A DNA stretch of 64,000 nt, from the NCBI GenBank assembly GCA_029204045.2, contig CM055066.1:23044120-23108119 (forward strand), in the 5' to 3' direction. The position numbers were made by a program, and so were the translations under genes. The stretch comes from Tillandsia leiboldiana. Taxonomy: Eukaryota; Streptophyta; Magnoliopsida; Poales; Bromeliaceae. Below, piece after piece: positions 11,032 through 22,173 of the stretch (positions are counted from its first letter, which is position 1; every line of letters starts with the position of its first letter). Below the pieces are notes generated by a model. That model was given only the letters and a program-made list of their open reading frames with translations. It searched no databases and was not told the origin of the DNA.

Positions 11032-11370
11032 CGGGAGGGTTGAGCATATGTCACTCCCGGGGAGATGAGTGCCAAGGTGCCTTAAACTCATCTGAACCTA
11101 AAGTGGAAAGAAAATGGTTAAAGAAAGAGAATGATTAATGAAAGGTAAAAAGGATAAAATAAACTATATTGGGCCGAGCACTACGGGAGGCGATGCTACA
11201 ACCTGTTCTTGTTTGATTGGGGTTGTAGGCATCCGTCTTTTGGAACCCTTGGACCCTATAAAGGAAAAGCCTAAATGGCCATTGGGAGGGTTGATCATAT
11301 GTCACTCCCAAGTGAATTAAAGTGTTAAAGCTAAGTTGCCAACGGGACGGTTGAGCATATGTCACTCCCG
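11032..11370 (+). other. Three constant-loop hairpins in E LTR
   Basis: The loop text GGTTGAGCATATGTCA (GATC variant in copy 2) recurs three times between complementary arms. Arms: CGGGAG/CTCCCG (11032-11059), TTGGGAG/CTCCCAA (11282-11311) and CGGGAC/CTCCCG (11343-11370). In the 3' LTR the third copy has the intact arm CGGGAG (52381-52408). The C-G to T-A swap in copy 2 keeps pairing. Confidence 0.75.
11192..11233 (+). other. 17-nt-loop hairpin in E LTR
   Basis: Arm CTACAACC (11196-11203), loop TGTTCTTGTTTGATTGG (11204-11220), arm GGTTGTAG (11221-11228). It is extended by GATG/CATC with one bulged base. The same loop with different complementary stems occurs in B (23215-23249) and in G (54812-54846, 55112-55146, 57635-57677 on the minus strand). 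Confidence 0.75.
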
Positions 11371-12428
11371 GGGGAAGTGTGTGAGCAAGACTCAGCTTCC
11401 CAAGTAAAGGCAAAACAAAAAGCTAAAGGCAAAAGAAAAGATAAAGATAAAACAGGCGGACCTACGGTGAGAAACGCGGCCCATGTTGGAGTTGCAGGCA
11501 GTGCCCCTCTCTCGGGTAGAGACCCGTTCGGGACGTTTCTTCCGTAGGACGGGGTAACACTTGCGGGTGTTATCGGCAACCTTAGAAATCTTATCTTATG
11601 GTAGCAGGACTACCAGGCTGGGGCCCATTGGATAAGAATTTCTGAGGGTTAACTTGAACTAAAGCACCAGAATTTAAAGAATAAAGAGAAATTAGAGTGG
11701 CCAAGGTGGCCGGGTTAGTTTGACCCTGTATACATCGGCATAGTGGCCGAGTTGGTGCTTAGCAGCCTAGTGTGGCTAGACAGAGTAGTGCTGGGTCGAT
11801 GAGTATACACAGATAGTGTAGTGATATATTATATTGCATAGCTGCATTTTGATATTGAGGATTTTAGTTTCCTAGTACTATTATTATTGCTTCCATTGGA
11901 CCAAGTGGTGTAGGACACTTTTTCTCGGTGGTTGAACCCACTGGGAACTCTGTCGTAGTTCTCACACCCCTTGGGTGACCTCCCCACATGTTCAGGTATG
12001 GATACAGCGGTCAAGACGGTTCAGGTGCAGACGGCGAGGCATACGACGGGCAAGGGCCCAGCAGCATAGTGACCTAGAGGGTCTAGCAGAGGTATCCCTT
12101 TTTATATATTTCTTGAGTGAACCTTGTATGGTGAGGAATTATGTAAAAGAATTGTAATAATTTTATTTGCAAGTTCAGAAATGTAAAGTGTAATAAATTT
12201 AATTCATGGTTCACTCTTGTATGCTTTCATTACCGTTTAAACTGTTTGTTTATAAAATGAAAGTTTAAATTTGTAGTGATTTTTAGTACTCTGATATTGA
12301 GCTTCCGCATATACTTGTTGTATGATTATGGATGTTGTCGTTCCTTTCGGGTAGTGAAATGTCATGCCCGATTGGCGGGTCTGTTAGCGCGCCCGAACCG
12401 TCCAAATTGGCGGTCTCGGGGCGTGACA

Positions 12429-13457
12429 GATTAGAGTGGCATCAGAGCCTAGGAATAGTCCTAGGTGGTTAGAAAACCTTAGGGAGACCCTAGGGATTAG
12501 CACGAGAGAGTGTGTGGATTGCTGGGCGGAAGTATTTGATTGGTTATTGTTGTTCCCAAAAAGGATGTTGGGACTGATCGAGGGTGACGAGCTTTCATTC
12601 TTTGGATCTTACGTTGGCGGCCGACAACGTAATGTTGGAGATGAAAAGGAGTACCCTCTTATACTTTCGCATGATTGGGTCGACGAGCCTTTTTGTCGGT
12701 ATATAGACTGCGCATTGCTCAAATGGCTAAATTTGGGCTAATTGTTTCGTTCTGGTGCGCATATTAGCAATGACACCACGCAGGGATACGCGCTTGTTTC
12801 GACTCGTGCCAGGAGAGGACTCTGGGTCGAGCAAGGTACACGAGCTGCGATAGTAGTTGGCCGCACTTATTGGTGTGGTCCAGCAGCATACGGAATCTCC
12901 TTGCCGATAGGCGGAAATTTTCCGCCGGCAGGGAGGCAGACTCCGACGCCTAAGGGTGGCGTCAATGTGACAGTCGGAGCAGATCGATAGGCTCCGGTGG
13001 CTGATAGCGCAGCAAGCTGAGCTGCATAAATGACGCATGAGTATACGGCGTCGCCGCGTTTAGGGGCGACAGTAGAGAGAGTGGCAGTGGCCGCCGAACT
13101 TTTGTCGGCGCACCCTACACCTTCAGCATAAGGTGTCATAAGCTTGTGTCGGCTAGGTTGCTGGCAAAGTGTGGATAAAGAGGTCCAGCGAGAGACCGAC
13201 TCACAGAACACTGGTGATCGCTATGTGCGAGAACCAACTTAATGTGCCCTGAGGGTTAGGGGCAAGAAAGATTTGCAGGCCTGGCAGGGGAATTCGCCCC
13301 TGATGACGGAAGTGACCGTGTGGCGTATTGATTGTGGCTGAGTTGCCGCATAGTGCAGTTAGTGAGGCCCAGAGTAGGCTTCAAAATGCGAGGATCTCTC
13401 GAAAGAGCGAGAGTTTTGTGGCGCCGTTCTGGCGGATCGGCGAAATGGCAAGGGTTG
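12429..13457 (+). pseudogene. Element E leader and fossil gag start
   Basis: The primer-binding site is at 12437-12448 (TGGCATCAGAGC, one change from the usual TGGTATCAGAGC). A palindromic-loop hairpin follows at 12609-12632. An ATG at 12770 opens a short gag-like N-terminus rich in arginine (MTPRRDTRLF) that soon meets stops. The remainder up to the A insertion has no conserved domain I can place. The last five bases, GGTTG, are the A target site. Confidence 0.7.
12609..12632 (+). other. Putative RNA dimerisation stem-loop of element E
   Basis: Stem TTACGTTG/CAACGTAA (8 bp, perfect), loop GCGGCCGA containing the self-complementary core CGGCCG. It lies about 160 bases after the primer-binding site, as in A and B. 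Relative to A, both the stem (T-A to C-G pair) and the loop core (CTGCAG to CGGCCG) changed while staying complementary. Confidence 0.7.
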
Positions 13458-16400
13458 TGTGAGTTCCCGAATTCCCCGTGTAGGGTTTGCTGGTTGTTGG
13501 GCAGCCTTTAGTGGCCGTTGGGAGTGTTTGTGCGCCTGTCGGGCCCGAGAAATGGGTTTGTGATGCAATTTGGAATTTAGTTGCATCACTGGAGGTCTGC
13601 GTGGTGTGTCGGTGGTGTTTGCGCGCAATTTGGACACAAGTGTTGGACTTTGGGCTTATTAGGAGATCGCGTGGGTAATTGGTGGACCCGTCGAGTGTTT
13701 AGAGATAGTTTCGCGCGATTTAGATGTCAAATCTGGACTCCGGGCGAAGTTTGGGATAAAGGATTACCTCTCCGGTTGCCTTTGGGAATTTTTAGAGTGA
13801 GAATTTGGCAAATCGGTTTGTTGATTTGGACTCAGCGCGAAAAACGGTGCGAAATACACTCTTTATGGAGTTTTTGGGCTTAAAATAAGGTTTTTGGTGT
13901 TGCTGGAATGGTGGACCGGGCTCACGGCGGCTGGCTCACGGCCCATGGACCGGTTGGTGCAGCGCGGTGCACGGGGTGGGCGTACACCCGGTGCAGGAGG
14001 CGACGCAGGCGGCCGGTGCACGCGCGGTGCACCGCGCATGCACGCGCACGCGTGGCGCGCGCCCGCGCATGGGCAGGGTGCGCTGGCGCCTCGCCCTCGC
14101 GACATGTGGTCGGTCGGACGGTTGGGGTCCGACCCGCCTTGCACCGGATCGGGTGCAAGGGATTCGTTGCGAAAGGGAGTTTTTGAGGTAAGGCTGATGG
14201 TTTGGAGAGGTTTCTTGATCAATTGGAAGGCTTTTTGAGAGCTGTAAAAAGGGAATTTTTGTATCAAAAATTCTCCTAAGGGGTTATCTTCTTCTCCAGC
14301 AATTATCAAGGGAAAATACCATCTTTTAGCATTTTTGAGTGGAGCTTGAAGTTTGCTGGTTTCGGATTCCACTTCGTCGCTTTTTCTTCCAGGAGGTCTC
14401 CAGAAGTGTAGAAATGGAATTTTGGGATGATTCTTGCGTGGTTCTCTTCACAACTTCATGATTTACAACTTTGGTATTGAGGTGAAGACCTAATTGAGGC
14501 TCTAAACCAGGTAAATATAGCAATCTTTGAGACACTTATTTTCTGTGGAGGATTTCGAGCAGAGGTTAGTATTTTTACTCCCCTGGGATGTATAAATGGA
14601 ATTTTAAGTTGATTTTTGTTGGTAAATTTCCAGGACTTACAGAGATCCAATTTTCGTATTTTGTGGAACTTCCAATTTGGACTCTAAGTCAGGTAAATTA
14701 AGCCATCTTTGGGATTGTTGTGTACAGCTGAGATTCTGGATGTGGTTTTGAGAAATGCTTAGTGTTTTTGCTCCCTAGGGCTAAAGAAGTAGAATTTTAA
14801 GCTGATTTTTGCGGGGAATTCATCAGGACTCAGAGACCTACATCTTTCATATTGAAGGGAAAGGCTAAATCTTGCTTAGAAGCTGTTAAATTTCTATATC
14901 TTTGGGACCCCATTTCTGTGAGGAATTCTGGACAGCGACACCTTGCCGGATTTTTATCTCCGCAACCGGACATCGGATGGAGTCGAACCTTTGGACTCTT
15001 TTCATCTAATCGACGCGAGGATTGTCCCCGTATTTTTATTGGATTTTTATGAGGCTTGTCCGAAGGTGTGCTTCTTCCCCTTTACTGTACAAATTTTTAC
15101 AGTTATGTTGTTGTGTGGTTTTGCGCACCCTGTGTTGTGGAATTTGTAACTTGGTCTACGGTGCTCGGAATTGGACGTGCAGGTACTCGTTTCGAAGGTA
15201 TCGACGCGAGGAACGCACCAGTATTTATGTTGGATTTTTCTGAGTTCTCGCTGCAGGTGAAATAATTACATCTTCGGGGCTGTTTTCTGATGTTGTATAT
15301 ACTTGGATATTTTGGGGAATAAAGTGTAACCTCGGACCTTTTGTTGTCCCCAGGAGGGTTCGCGAGTGTTTCTGAACCTGTTGAAATTGGAGATAGTGAA
15401 TTCCGGGTGTTTTCAGCTGTTTGGGGCCGAGGCTTGCGCGACGTGTACCGAGGGAGCAGCTTTAGCAGATGTTGGACTGTGAGCATCTATACTCTTCACC
15501 GACCCCAGGTTTGCCTTGGATTGAGCACTTCAGGTGGGTAAGCTTAATTTGGTAACTGTATAAGATTTTTATATTATGGTGACTGAAAGTGCACAGGTGA
15601 GGATATCACCCCTCTATGATTGAGAACAGGCATATTGTTATACAGCCAATATGAGTGAGAGGTAAGCAAGGAATGACCTACTTGGGTGAGATTGGTATAC
15701 CATAGTAGGAATATTTTTAGCATGCTTTACTAATATATGTTTCACCCACTTTTATTGTTTCTGAGGACAAAGCATGCTTGCATGGATATATAGTTAGGCC
15801 ATCTTTTACTGCTGCACTACTTTTGGAACTTGACTTAGGAGAAGCCATGTTATTCTTTCTCCTTCTTTGTTAGTCAGGTGGTCTATGTTGCTCAGGTTCG
15901 AGCAGGGGTTCTGGGTAGTGTAGTCGGGACTTGGTGTTTGGGACAGGTTGGATTAGTTGTGGGGCTTTGCGGCAACCGCGGATATTGGGCGGTTGACCGG
16001 ACATTTATTTCTACACTAGATTGGGTATCTGATTTCTCTAGTGGACAGAGTTTCCCACTATTTGAGTATTTTGCATCTGATTGAGGACCGGGGCTTTCCT
16101 TAGTGGTTGGGCTTTCCCACTTTGATCAGAGTCATGATTCAGTCCTGCTGATTTATGATACTTGTTACTGAGGCACTTTACTCGTGTGGGTCGCTCCCCT
16201 CGAGTGCCACTCCGGAGTGTGCGATATTCAGACTTCGAGTCCTTGAGACTCCCATCCCCTATCGGTGTTATGCGTAGGCTGGCATACCCGATTTGGCAGG
16301 CACAGCAGGCAGTACCAGTTCTACTGATGGCATTAGATTGGGTTTATTACAGACTTTTGCTTTATAGTTGCACTCGTGTCAGGGGGACCGAGTGAAGTCT

Positions 16401-17475
16401 GGTAGCTGTGTTAGACCAGTAGTAGTGTTGTTGGGAACCGTTTGGGGATACGGTGGTCCCTGGGTCATTATGAGTTAGGCAGGCATAGGCAGGCATGGCA
16501 GGCATAGGCAGGCATAGGCAGGCATGGCAGGCATAGGCAGGCATAGGCAGGCAGGGCAGGCATGGCAGGCATAGGCAGGCATAGGCAGGCATGGCAGGCA
16601 TAGGCAGGCATGGCAAGCATAGGCAGGCATGGCAGGCATGGCAGGCATAGGCAGGCATAGGCAGGCATGGCAGGCATAGGCAGGCATAGGCAGGCATGGC
16701 AGGCATAGGCAGGCAGGGCAGGCATGGCAGGCATAGGCAGGCATAGGCAGGCATAGGCAGGCACGACAGGCATGGCAGGCACAGGCAGGCACGGCGGGCA
16801 TAGCAGGCATAGAGGCTTGTTAGCTGTTGAGAGTCTCCGGCTTCCTTATTTCAGTCTTTACGGCTTTGGTTAGTTTTTTTTGGTCTCTTGAGGACTTGGT
16901 GGGCAGACCGTCGGGAGTGGCGGTAGTACCCACTGAGAACTCCCTTTTTGGTGTAGTTCTCACACCCTCTGGGGGCTTCCCCCCTCTTTTTCCTTCCTCT
17001 CCTCTGTTTTGCAGAGTCTTAGCAGGAGTTGCTGATTCTGCGGTTGTTGATCGAGGCGAGAGAGTCGCGAGCTAGATCCCTACCAGTCGTTGGAGAGTAG
17101 CGGTACCCCTTCAGAGGAGATCTACAGCAGATTAGTTGTTTTACTTTTTCTCTTTTAAGAGACTGATGTAGTGAGGACATGTTATGTATCGAGAGACTGT
17201 ACACTGTTGTATTTATTGGGGATATCTTCCGGTTGAGATCAGAGTTGTACCTGAGGATATTGTATGATTATCATTTCGGGAGACGGACTTGTTATATTAT
17301 TTCCAGTTGTACAGTGATTGATTTTAGTTATACAACAGGTTTTTACTCATGGCTCTGATATTATGTTTAGCTGTAGTACTTTTCTTGCAGGTAGGACGCT
17401 TCGCCTATGCAGGTTGGCATAGGTGGCGGATCTGTTGGCGAGCCCGGGTCGCAGTTTCGATCCCGGGGCGTGACA
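13458..17475 (+). repeat. 5' LTR of element A
   Basis: This 4.0-kb LTR is nearly identical to the 3' LTR (43289-47271). Visible differences are scattered single bases, a 21-bp segment near 14491-14511 absent from the 3' copy, and different minisatellite lengths. It contains GC-rich U3 (13960-14160), a diverged roughly 182-bp repeat (around 14330-14890), the minisatellite, and shared hairpins at 15973-15995, 16935-16961 and 17404-17423. No coding sequence. Confidence 0.94.
16476..16812 (+). repeat. GGCAGGCATA/GGCAGGCAT minisatellite in A LTR
   Basis: About 30 or more short units (9-10 bp) of GGCAGGCAT with or without an extra A. The homologous tract in the 3' LTR (46290-46608) has a different order and number of units, so it changed after insertion. 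Unlike the other arrays here, the unit is not self-complementary. Reading frames of the PAMPAYACLCLP type are artefacts of the repeat. Confidence 0.93.
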
Positions 17476-17483
17476 GATTAGAG

Positions 17484-17495
17484 TGGTATCAGAGC
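17484..17495 (+). promoter_or_regulatory. Primer-binding site of element A
   Basis: TGGTATCAGAGC, eight bases after the LTR end, matches the 3' end of initiator-methionine tRNA, which would prime reverse transcription. Confidence 0.9.
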
Positions 17496-17652
17496 TTAGG
17501 GATAGGTCGGCTGGGACTTAGAAACCCTAGGCTTATGGTTTGACCCTTGGTTGACTTCGTGAGAGTCGTGACTTTTAGCGAGAGTCCTGATTGAGTTTTA
17601 TATCTCTCCCAAGGGACGGGAGGAATGATTGGCACGTTTATTCTCCTAAGTA

Positions 17653-17678
17653 ATTATGTTGGCTGCAGACAACATAAT
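17653..17678 (+). other. Putative RNA dimerisation stem-loop of element A
   Basis: Stem ATTATGTTG/CAACATAAT (9 bp, perfect), loop GCTGCAGA with the 6-nt palindrome CTGCAG. It sits 158 bases after the primer-binding site. A conserved tract follows (TTAGACTTTCGCTGGATTGG at 17700-17720), shared with B and E. Confidence 0.72.
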
Positions 17679-17679
17679 G

Positions 17680-20043
17680 CTGTCGGGCGGGTGACATGCC
17701 TTAGACTTTCGCTGGATTGGGTCGAGTGGCTTTTGTGTGCTGTTTGTGGTTCCACCGTGGCGTGTGGTGTCTCCCCGACGCTGGGTTTGACCGTGGGCAT
17801 CTTGTCAGAGTGATTGAGCTCGAGCGGTTGGTTTTGGGCTGGATACCTAGATTGAGGTCAAAGAGCTCCGGACCCAGATGACAGTATTGTCTGAGGCATA
17901 TCAGCGACAGAGTGATCAGCTGGTCTGGGTGACATAGTCGTCGGAGCACTGAGTAACCCCCTCTGTGCCAATGTATAGTGTCGAGGCGCCGAGGCAGGGT
18001 GGATAGTTGACAGCAGAGGAGCTGTGGGACATGATCGATCTATTGAGCCAAATTTGGCAGTCGAACCACCCCGACTCGTAAGATTGAGTTTGGAGCCTTT
18101 GGAGGCAGAGTCGTCGTTGGTGGTGATGGAGTGATCAATTGAGAGCCTCCCTTTGCCAGAGAGTTTATGCAGTTGTTGAACTGCGTGCTCCAGGTTTCGG
18201 GGGACGAGGCGCATAGGATATGTGAGACTGGGAGTGGTTTGCGCCAGGACACCTTTCAGTTTATTCAGTCCCTCCGTTATAGGTTTTGACGCCTCGTTGG
18301 TGTAGGCGTTGTGTTTGGGGCGTGGCGTTGCAGTTCCCTTGGATAGGGATCTGCCGCCAGAGGCGAGATTTGGATTTGGCGCTTGGCGCTGGATGATGGA
18401 GGACAGATCGACCGGCAGAGGCATTTCTGATTTCTTTTTTCCAAGGTATTGGATTTCTAAGATATTCGGGATCGGGTGGACCCCGATGGCAGTATCAGCG
18501 TTTGTATCAGAGTAGCGCGGCGATAGCGTGGATTTGCTATCTGCGGGGGACCATATTCGTTGCCTCAATGTGGGATCAGAGACAGAGGTCGTGCTCCCTT
18601 GTGGATAGTCCTGATTTTCAGGCAGATTGAGCGGCAACCACTTGCTTTGAGCGGATGAATCTGTGCCGCCCGGTTGGAGGGCGCCACGGTAGCGGATCGA
18701 GTGTTGCAAGTGTGATTGCATCACAGCAGCCGGAGTTAGAGCATGTTGCATTCCTGCATGGACTAAAGGCAGATTTGTTACCACGTGCACTAGAGGTACA
18801 GGGTTCTGTTGATGTTGTGCATGTGGGGGAGGCTCCTGGATTATGTCCAATGCAGTAGAGGCCGTGAGTTGTATCGGCAGACTTATTGGAAAAAAAGGAT
18901 TATGGGTGACCCTGTGCTTGAGATTGATTGGCACAATGCCACAAAATGCTTGACTGCGGCAAGAGAGGACTTTGACCTTCGGCAAGGCGGACAGGGGGAG
19001 GCTTGCTTGTTGAAATTATTAGAGTACGCAGGTTATAGCGACAGTGTGAGAGGTGCTTTCGGCGGCACCGGGACTCAGGGATATCTCTGTTTGCCCACGA
19101 GACTCCGGGTGTGATTTCACTTGAGCTGTTAGAGATGCCGCCGATTAGAGAGATAGAGTTTGTGTTTGACGTGGTTCAGGGAACCGCACCACCCTCGACA
19201 GCACCCCATTGGATATCGCCTGTAGAGCTGGGAGAGCTGATGGCGCAGTTGCTGGATCTGATGGATCGAGAGGTCTGCTTGACCTAGTGCCACGCCGTTG
19301 GTATACGGTGGTGATGCCACGTCGTTGATACACGCCTGTGAGGGTCCTCTTATGGTTCGAGTGTAGACAGGTCCGGGTGGTATCTAGGACCTTTTGATGG
19401 AGTTATACTCCGGCAGTTAGGATATGATGTGGGTATCTACTTGGAATCAGACAGCCGAGGACTTCGCCTAGATGGCGTTCGGGACACGATAGGGGCATTC
19501 TGAGCTCATAGTGAGGCCAAATGAAATAATTAATGCCCTGTTGTCCCCAAGATTTGAGGAATTGTGTGTCCTGGTTGTACTTGGACGGATTGGGAGTGGT
19601 GTTCCCCGAGGATATTATGATTTACTCCTGGAGCGATTGGGGAAACAAGGAGCACTTGCGGATATACTACCAAGCCCGTGTGGAGGAAGCTGTATGCCAA
19701 TTATTGAGGTGCAAGTGTTAGCTTTAGAAGCTTGTTTCTTGGCCACCTTATTCTAGCCGTTGGAGCGGTGGTGGAACCAGGTCAAATGGATGTTATTCAA
19801 GTATGGGCTGAGACCAACATTTTTTTTTTTGAGGTGAGGAGCTTCCTATACTTGGCAGTGCCGAAAGAGCATGGCCAATGGATAATGAGACTGATACCAG
19901 CGCCAATACTAGTGTTTCCAGTGTTGGGAGATGGATTGGTGTGCTTGAGTGATGCCTTCTATGGCGACTGTTGCACTACCGGTGGATTATTGTTGAGCAT
20001 TTCGGATTACCACGACAGCGCCATTGTGATGGCAGATACCGGG
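17680..20043 (+). pseudogene. Element A fossil gag-pol, 5' part
   Basis: No frame is open for long on the sense strand, but recognisable ghosts remain in the normal order. Gag core around 18160-18290 (EFMQLLNCVLQVSGDEAHRI). RT N-terminal linker around 19120-19260 (IEFVFDVVQGTAPPSTAP). RT palm region around 19530-19760 (VVFPEDIMIYSWS near the place of the usual FIDD motif). Stops and shifts separate them. B interrupts after 20043. The element therefore needed proteins supplied by another element to move. Confidence 0.8.
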
Positions 20044-20279
20044 TGTGGAACACCGGGATTTGGACGACGCACCGACCTTGCAAGATGGTGTGGTGCGGAG
20101 GAGGTTGCCTCGGGCGTGTTCCGTATGTTTTTCAGAGGAGTTCGGGTTGATTTGGATCCCCGCGGAAGCCTCTGCTTGTTTCGGGCTTAGTACGCGTTAG
20201 GTGACTGGTACGGGTAGCTCCGACTCCGCTATGGGTTGCAGGAAAATTGGGAAACACTTGGAACAGGTGTATTTTCTGT

Positions 20280-20660
20280 TTACAGCGAGGTTCGGGAGGT
20301 TCCGGACGGACGCGGAGGATCCGGAGGCGAAAAGTGAGTCGAAACTGGCAATTTTGGAGCCGGTATTTGATTTGAGTACCCCGACTCAACGGATGAGCTT
20401 TTTGAGGAGAAAAAGCTGTGGACACGCGTACTTTTGATTTACAGCGAGGTTCGGGAGGTTCCGGACTGACGCGGAGGACCCGGAGACAAAAAGTGAGTCG
20501 GAACTGGCAATTTTGGAGCCGGTATTTGATTTGAGCACCCCGACTCAACGGTTGAGCTTTTTGAAGAGAAAAAGCTGTGAGCACGTGCACTTTTGATTTG
20601 CAGCGGAGTTCGGGAGGTTCCGGACAGCGGCGGAGGGCCCGAGGGCAAAAAGTGAGTTGG
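20280..20660 (+). repeat. 159-bp tandem repeats in B U3
   Basis: Copies start near 20280, 20439 and 20598 (third partial), each with ACAGCGAGGTTCGGGAGG-like text. They lie just upstream of the TATA box, a typical enhancer position; that role is inferred. Confidence 0.85.
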
Positions 20661-20718
20661 AGTTGGGTTTTTGGAATTAAGTTAATTAAGTTAATTAATT
20701 TAATTAAAGCTTTTGCTT

Positions 20719-20726
20719 TATAAAAG
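20719..20726 (+). promoter_or_regulatory. TATA box of B 5' LTR
   Basis: TATAAAAG follows an AT-rich TTAATTAA stretch, with a pyrimidine-rich stretch starting about 10 bases downstream. The identical box in the 3' LTR is at 39290-39297. Confidence 0.75.
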
Positions 20727-21179
20727 AACCCCTCCCCTCCACCTCTGTAGGAGAGAAAGGAAAAGAAGGAAAGAAAAGGGAAAAGAGAGAAGAAGGAGAG
20801 GAAAAGGAAAGAAGAAGAAGAGGGCTTTGGAGGAAGCTTTTCTTGGGCGTTTTCTTCTCCGAGCGTGGCGTGGAGCCGTGCGGGGGCCGGCGTGCCGCGA
20901 GGAGGTTGGCTTATTTTATCTTTCCTTTTCCCTTTCTTTTTCCTGCTGCCGGGGTGCCATGGACTTGTTGTCCGTGGCGCGGTGGTGCCTCGCGAGCCGC
21001 GCGTGCTGATTTTGGGCAGCGCGCGGCTAAGGGGAGCGGCCGCTGCGCGGGCGCGCATGGGCGCCGCGCGCAGCAGGCGCCCTGCTGCCGTGGCAGGGCA
21101 GCGGGGCGCCGGGCCACTGGCAGCGGGCGCGCTGGTTGCGCGCCCTGTCTGGCACGCGCGGGCGGCCCCTGCGCTGGGC

Positions 21180-21740
21180 GACCCTGCAGGCCGCGCGTGG
21201 CGCGCGGCACTGCAGAGGTGCCGCGCGGGCGGCCCCTGTGCCGCGGGCCCCGCGCGGCAGGGCAGGGCGCCGCGCGGGCGGCCCCTGTGCCGCGGGCCCC
21301 GCGCGGCATGGCAGGGCGCCGCGCGGGCGGCCCCTGTGCCGCGGGCCCCGCGCGGCATGGCAGGGCGCCGCGCGGGCGGCCCCTGTGCCGCGGGCCCCGC
21401 GCGGCAGTGCAGGGCGCCGCGCGGGCGGCCCCTGTGCCGCGGGCCCCGCGCGGGAGGCCCCTGGCCCCGCGCGGGCTGCAGGCCGCGCGTTAGGCGCGCG
21501 CGGCGCTGCAGGGTCCCGCGCGGGTGGCCATGGGCCGCGCGGGCCTGCAGGCCGCGCGCTTGGGCGCGCGGCACTGCAGGGGCCCCGCGCGGGCGGCCCC
21601 TGTGCCGCGGGCGGGCCTTTGGGCCCCCGCGGCCCTGCAGGCCGCGTGGGGGGCCCTTTGGGCCCCTCGGCCCTGCAGGCCGCGCGCTAGGCGCGCGGCG
21701 CTGCTGCAGGCCGCGCGGGCAGCCTTTGGGCCGCGCGGCG
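21180..21740 (+). repeat. GC-rich tandem array in B LTR
   Basis: Units of about 49 bp contain GGGCGGCCCCTGTGCCGCGG followed by GCCCCGCGCGG, nearly all G and C and heavily self-complementary (CCGCG against CGCGG). The 3' LTR copy (about 39770-40470) carries more units. Long arginine/alanine-rich frames here on both strands come from the repeat and CpG richness; no gene is supported. Confidence 0.9.
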
Positions 21741-22173
21741 CTGCTGGCCACGCGGCTGACCTCTGCCGCGTGGGGACGGTTTCTTGAGCAGTACGGCCAT
21801 GTGCCGCACTGTGCCGCGTTGTTTGCGGCTCGGCGGTGCGCCGCGGCGGATGCGCGATGGGTTTCCGCGCGACGCCCGACGTTCTTCGTCGCCGGAGGGT
21901 TTTCCTTCGCCTTTGTTTGCGCGGTTCTCGACCGCGGGTTTGCTGATCCCGGTTCCTCTTCTTATCTCACAGTTGTGGCATAGTGATAGCTTCTACGTGG
22001 CCGGTGGCGCGTGTTTGCCGCGTGGAGCTGTGGGATCGCATCGGGACCTCCGTTTGGCGCACGGTTTTGAGGATTCTTCACAGGTGGGTTGGTTTTCTTC
22101 CGGAAGTATGGTATGCTCATAATACTCCCGAAAGCAAGGTATCGTGACCCCCTTTTTACATTATACCTTTTGT

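Larger units (their letters stand above)
8176..12428 (+). repeat. 5' LTR of element E
   Basis: This 4.25-kb LTR is nearly identical to the 3' copy at 48492-53468 except for two kinds of length change. It lacks about 635 bp present at 50791-51425 of the 3' copy (junction near 10375-10385), and it has shorter CT and CTG/CAG tracts. Order of contents: U3 tandem repeats, polypyrimidine tracts, a CTG/CAG-rich block, repeated constant-loop hairpins, the 17-nt-loop hairpin, and the GGGAACT hairpin at 11943-11963. Confidence 0.93.

Noticed and set aside
16362..16810. Cysteine/proline repeat frames (PAMPAYACLCLP)
   Set aside because: Low-complexity translation of the GGCAGGCAT minisatellite, also seen in the 3' LTR.
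17858..18985. 375-codon open frame on the minus strand inside element A
   Set aside because: It lies antisense to the fossil gag region, has no domain, signal or repeat I recognise, and no promoter or conserved counterpart in B, E or G. Chance openness opposite decayed coding sequence is the simplest explanation.
20132..21751. 539-codon minus-strand frame and several long plus-strand frames over the B LTR (repeated near 39414-40537)
   Set aside because: They run through the GC-rich tandem array; arginine, alanine, glycine and proline dominate because stop codons are rare in such DNA.
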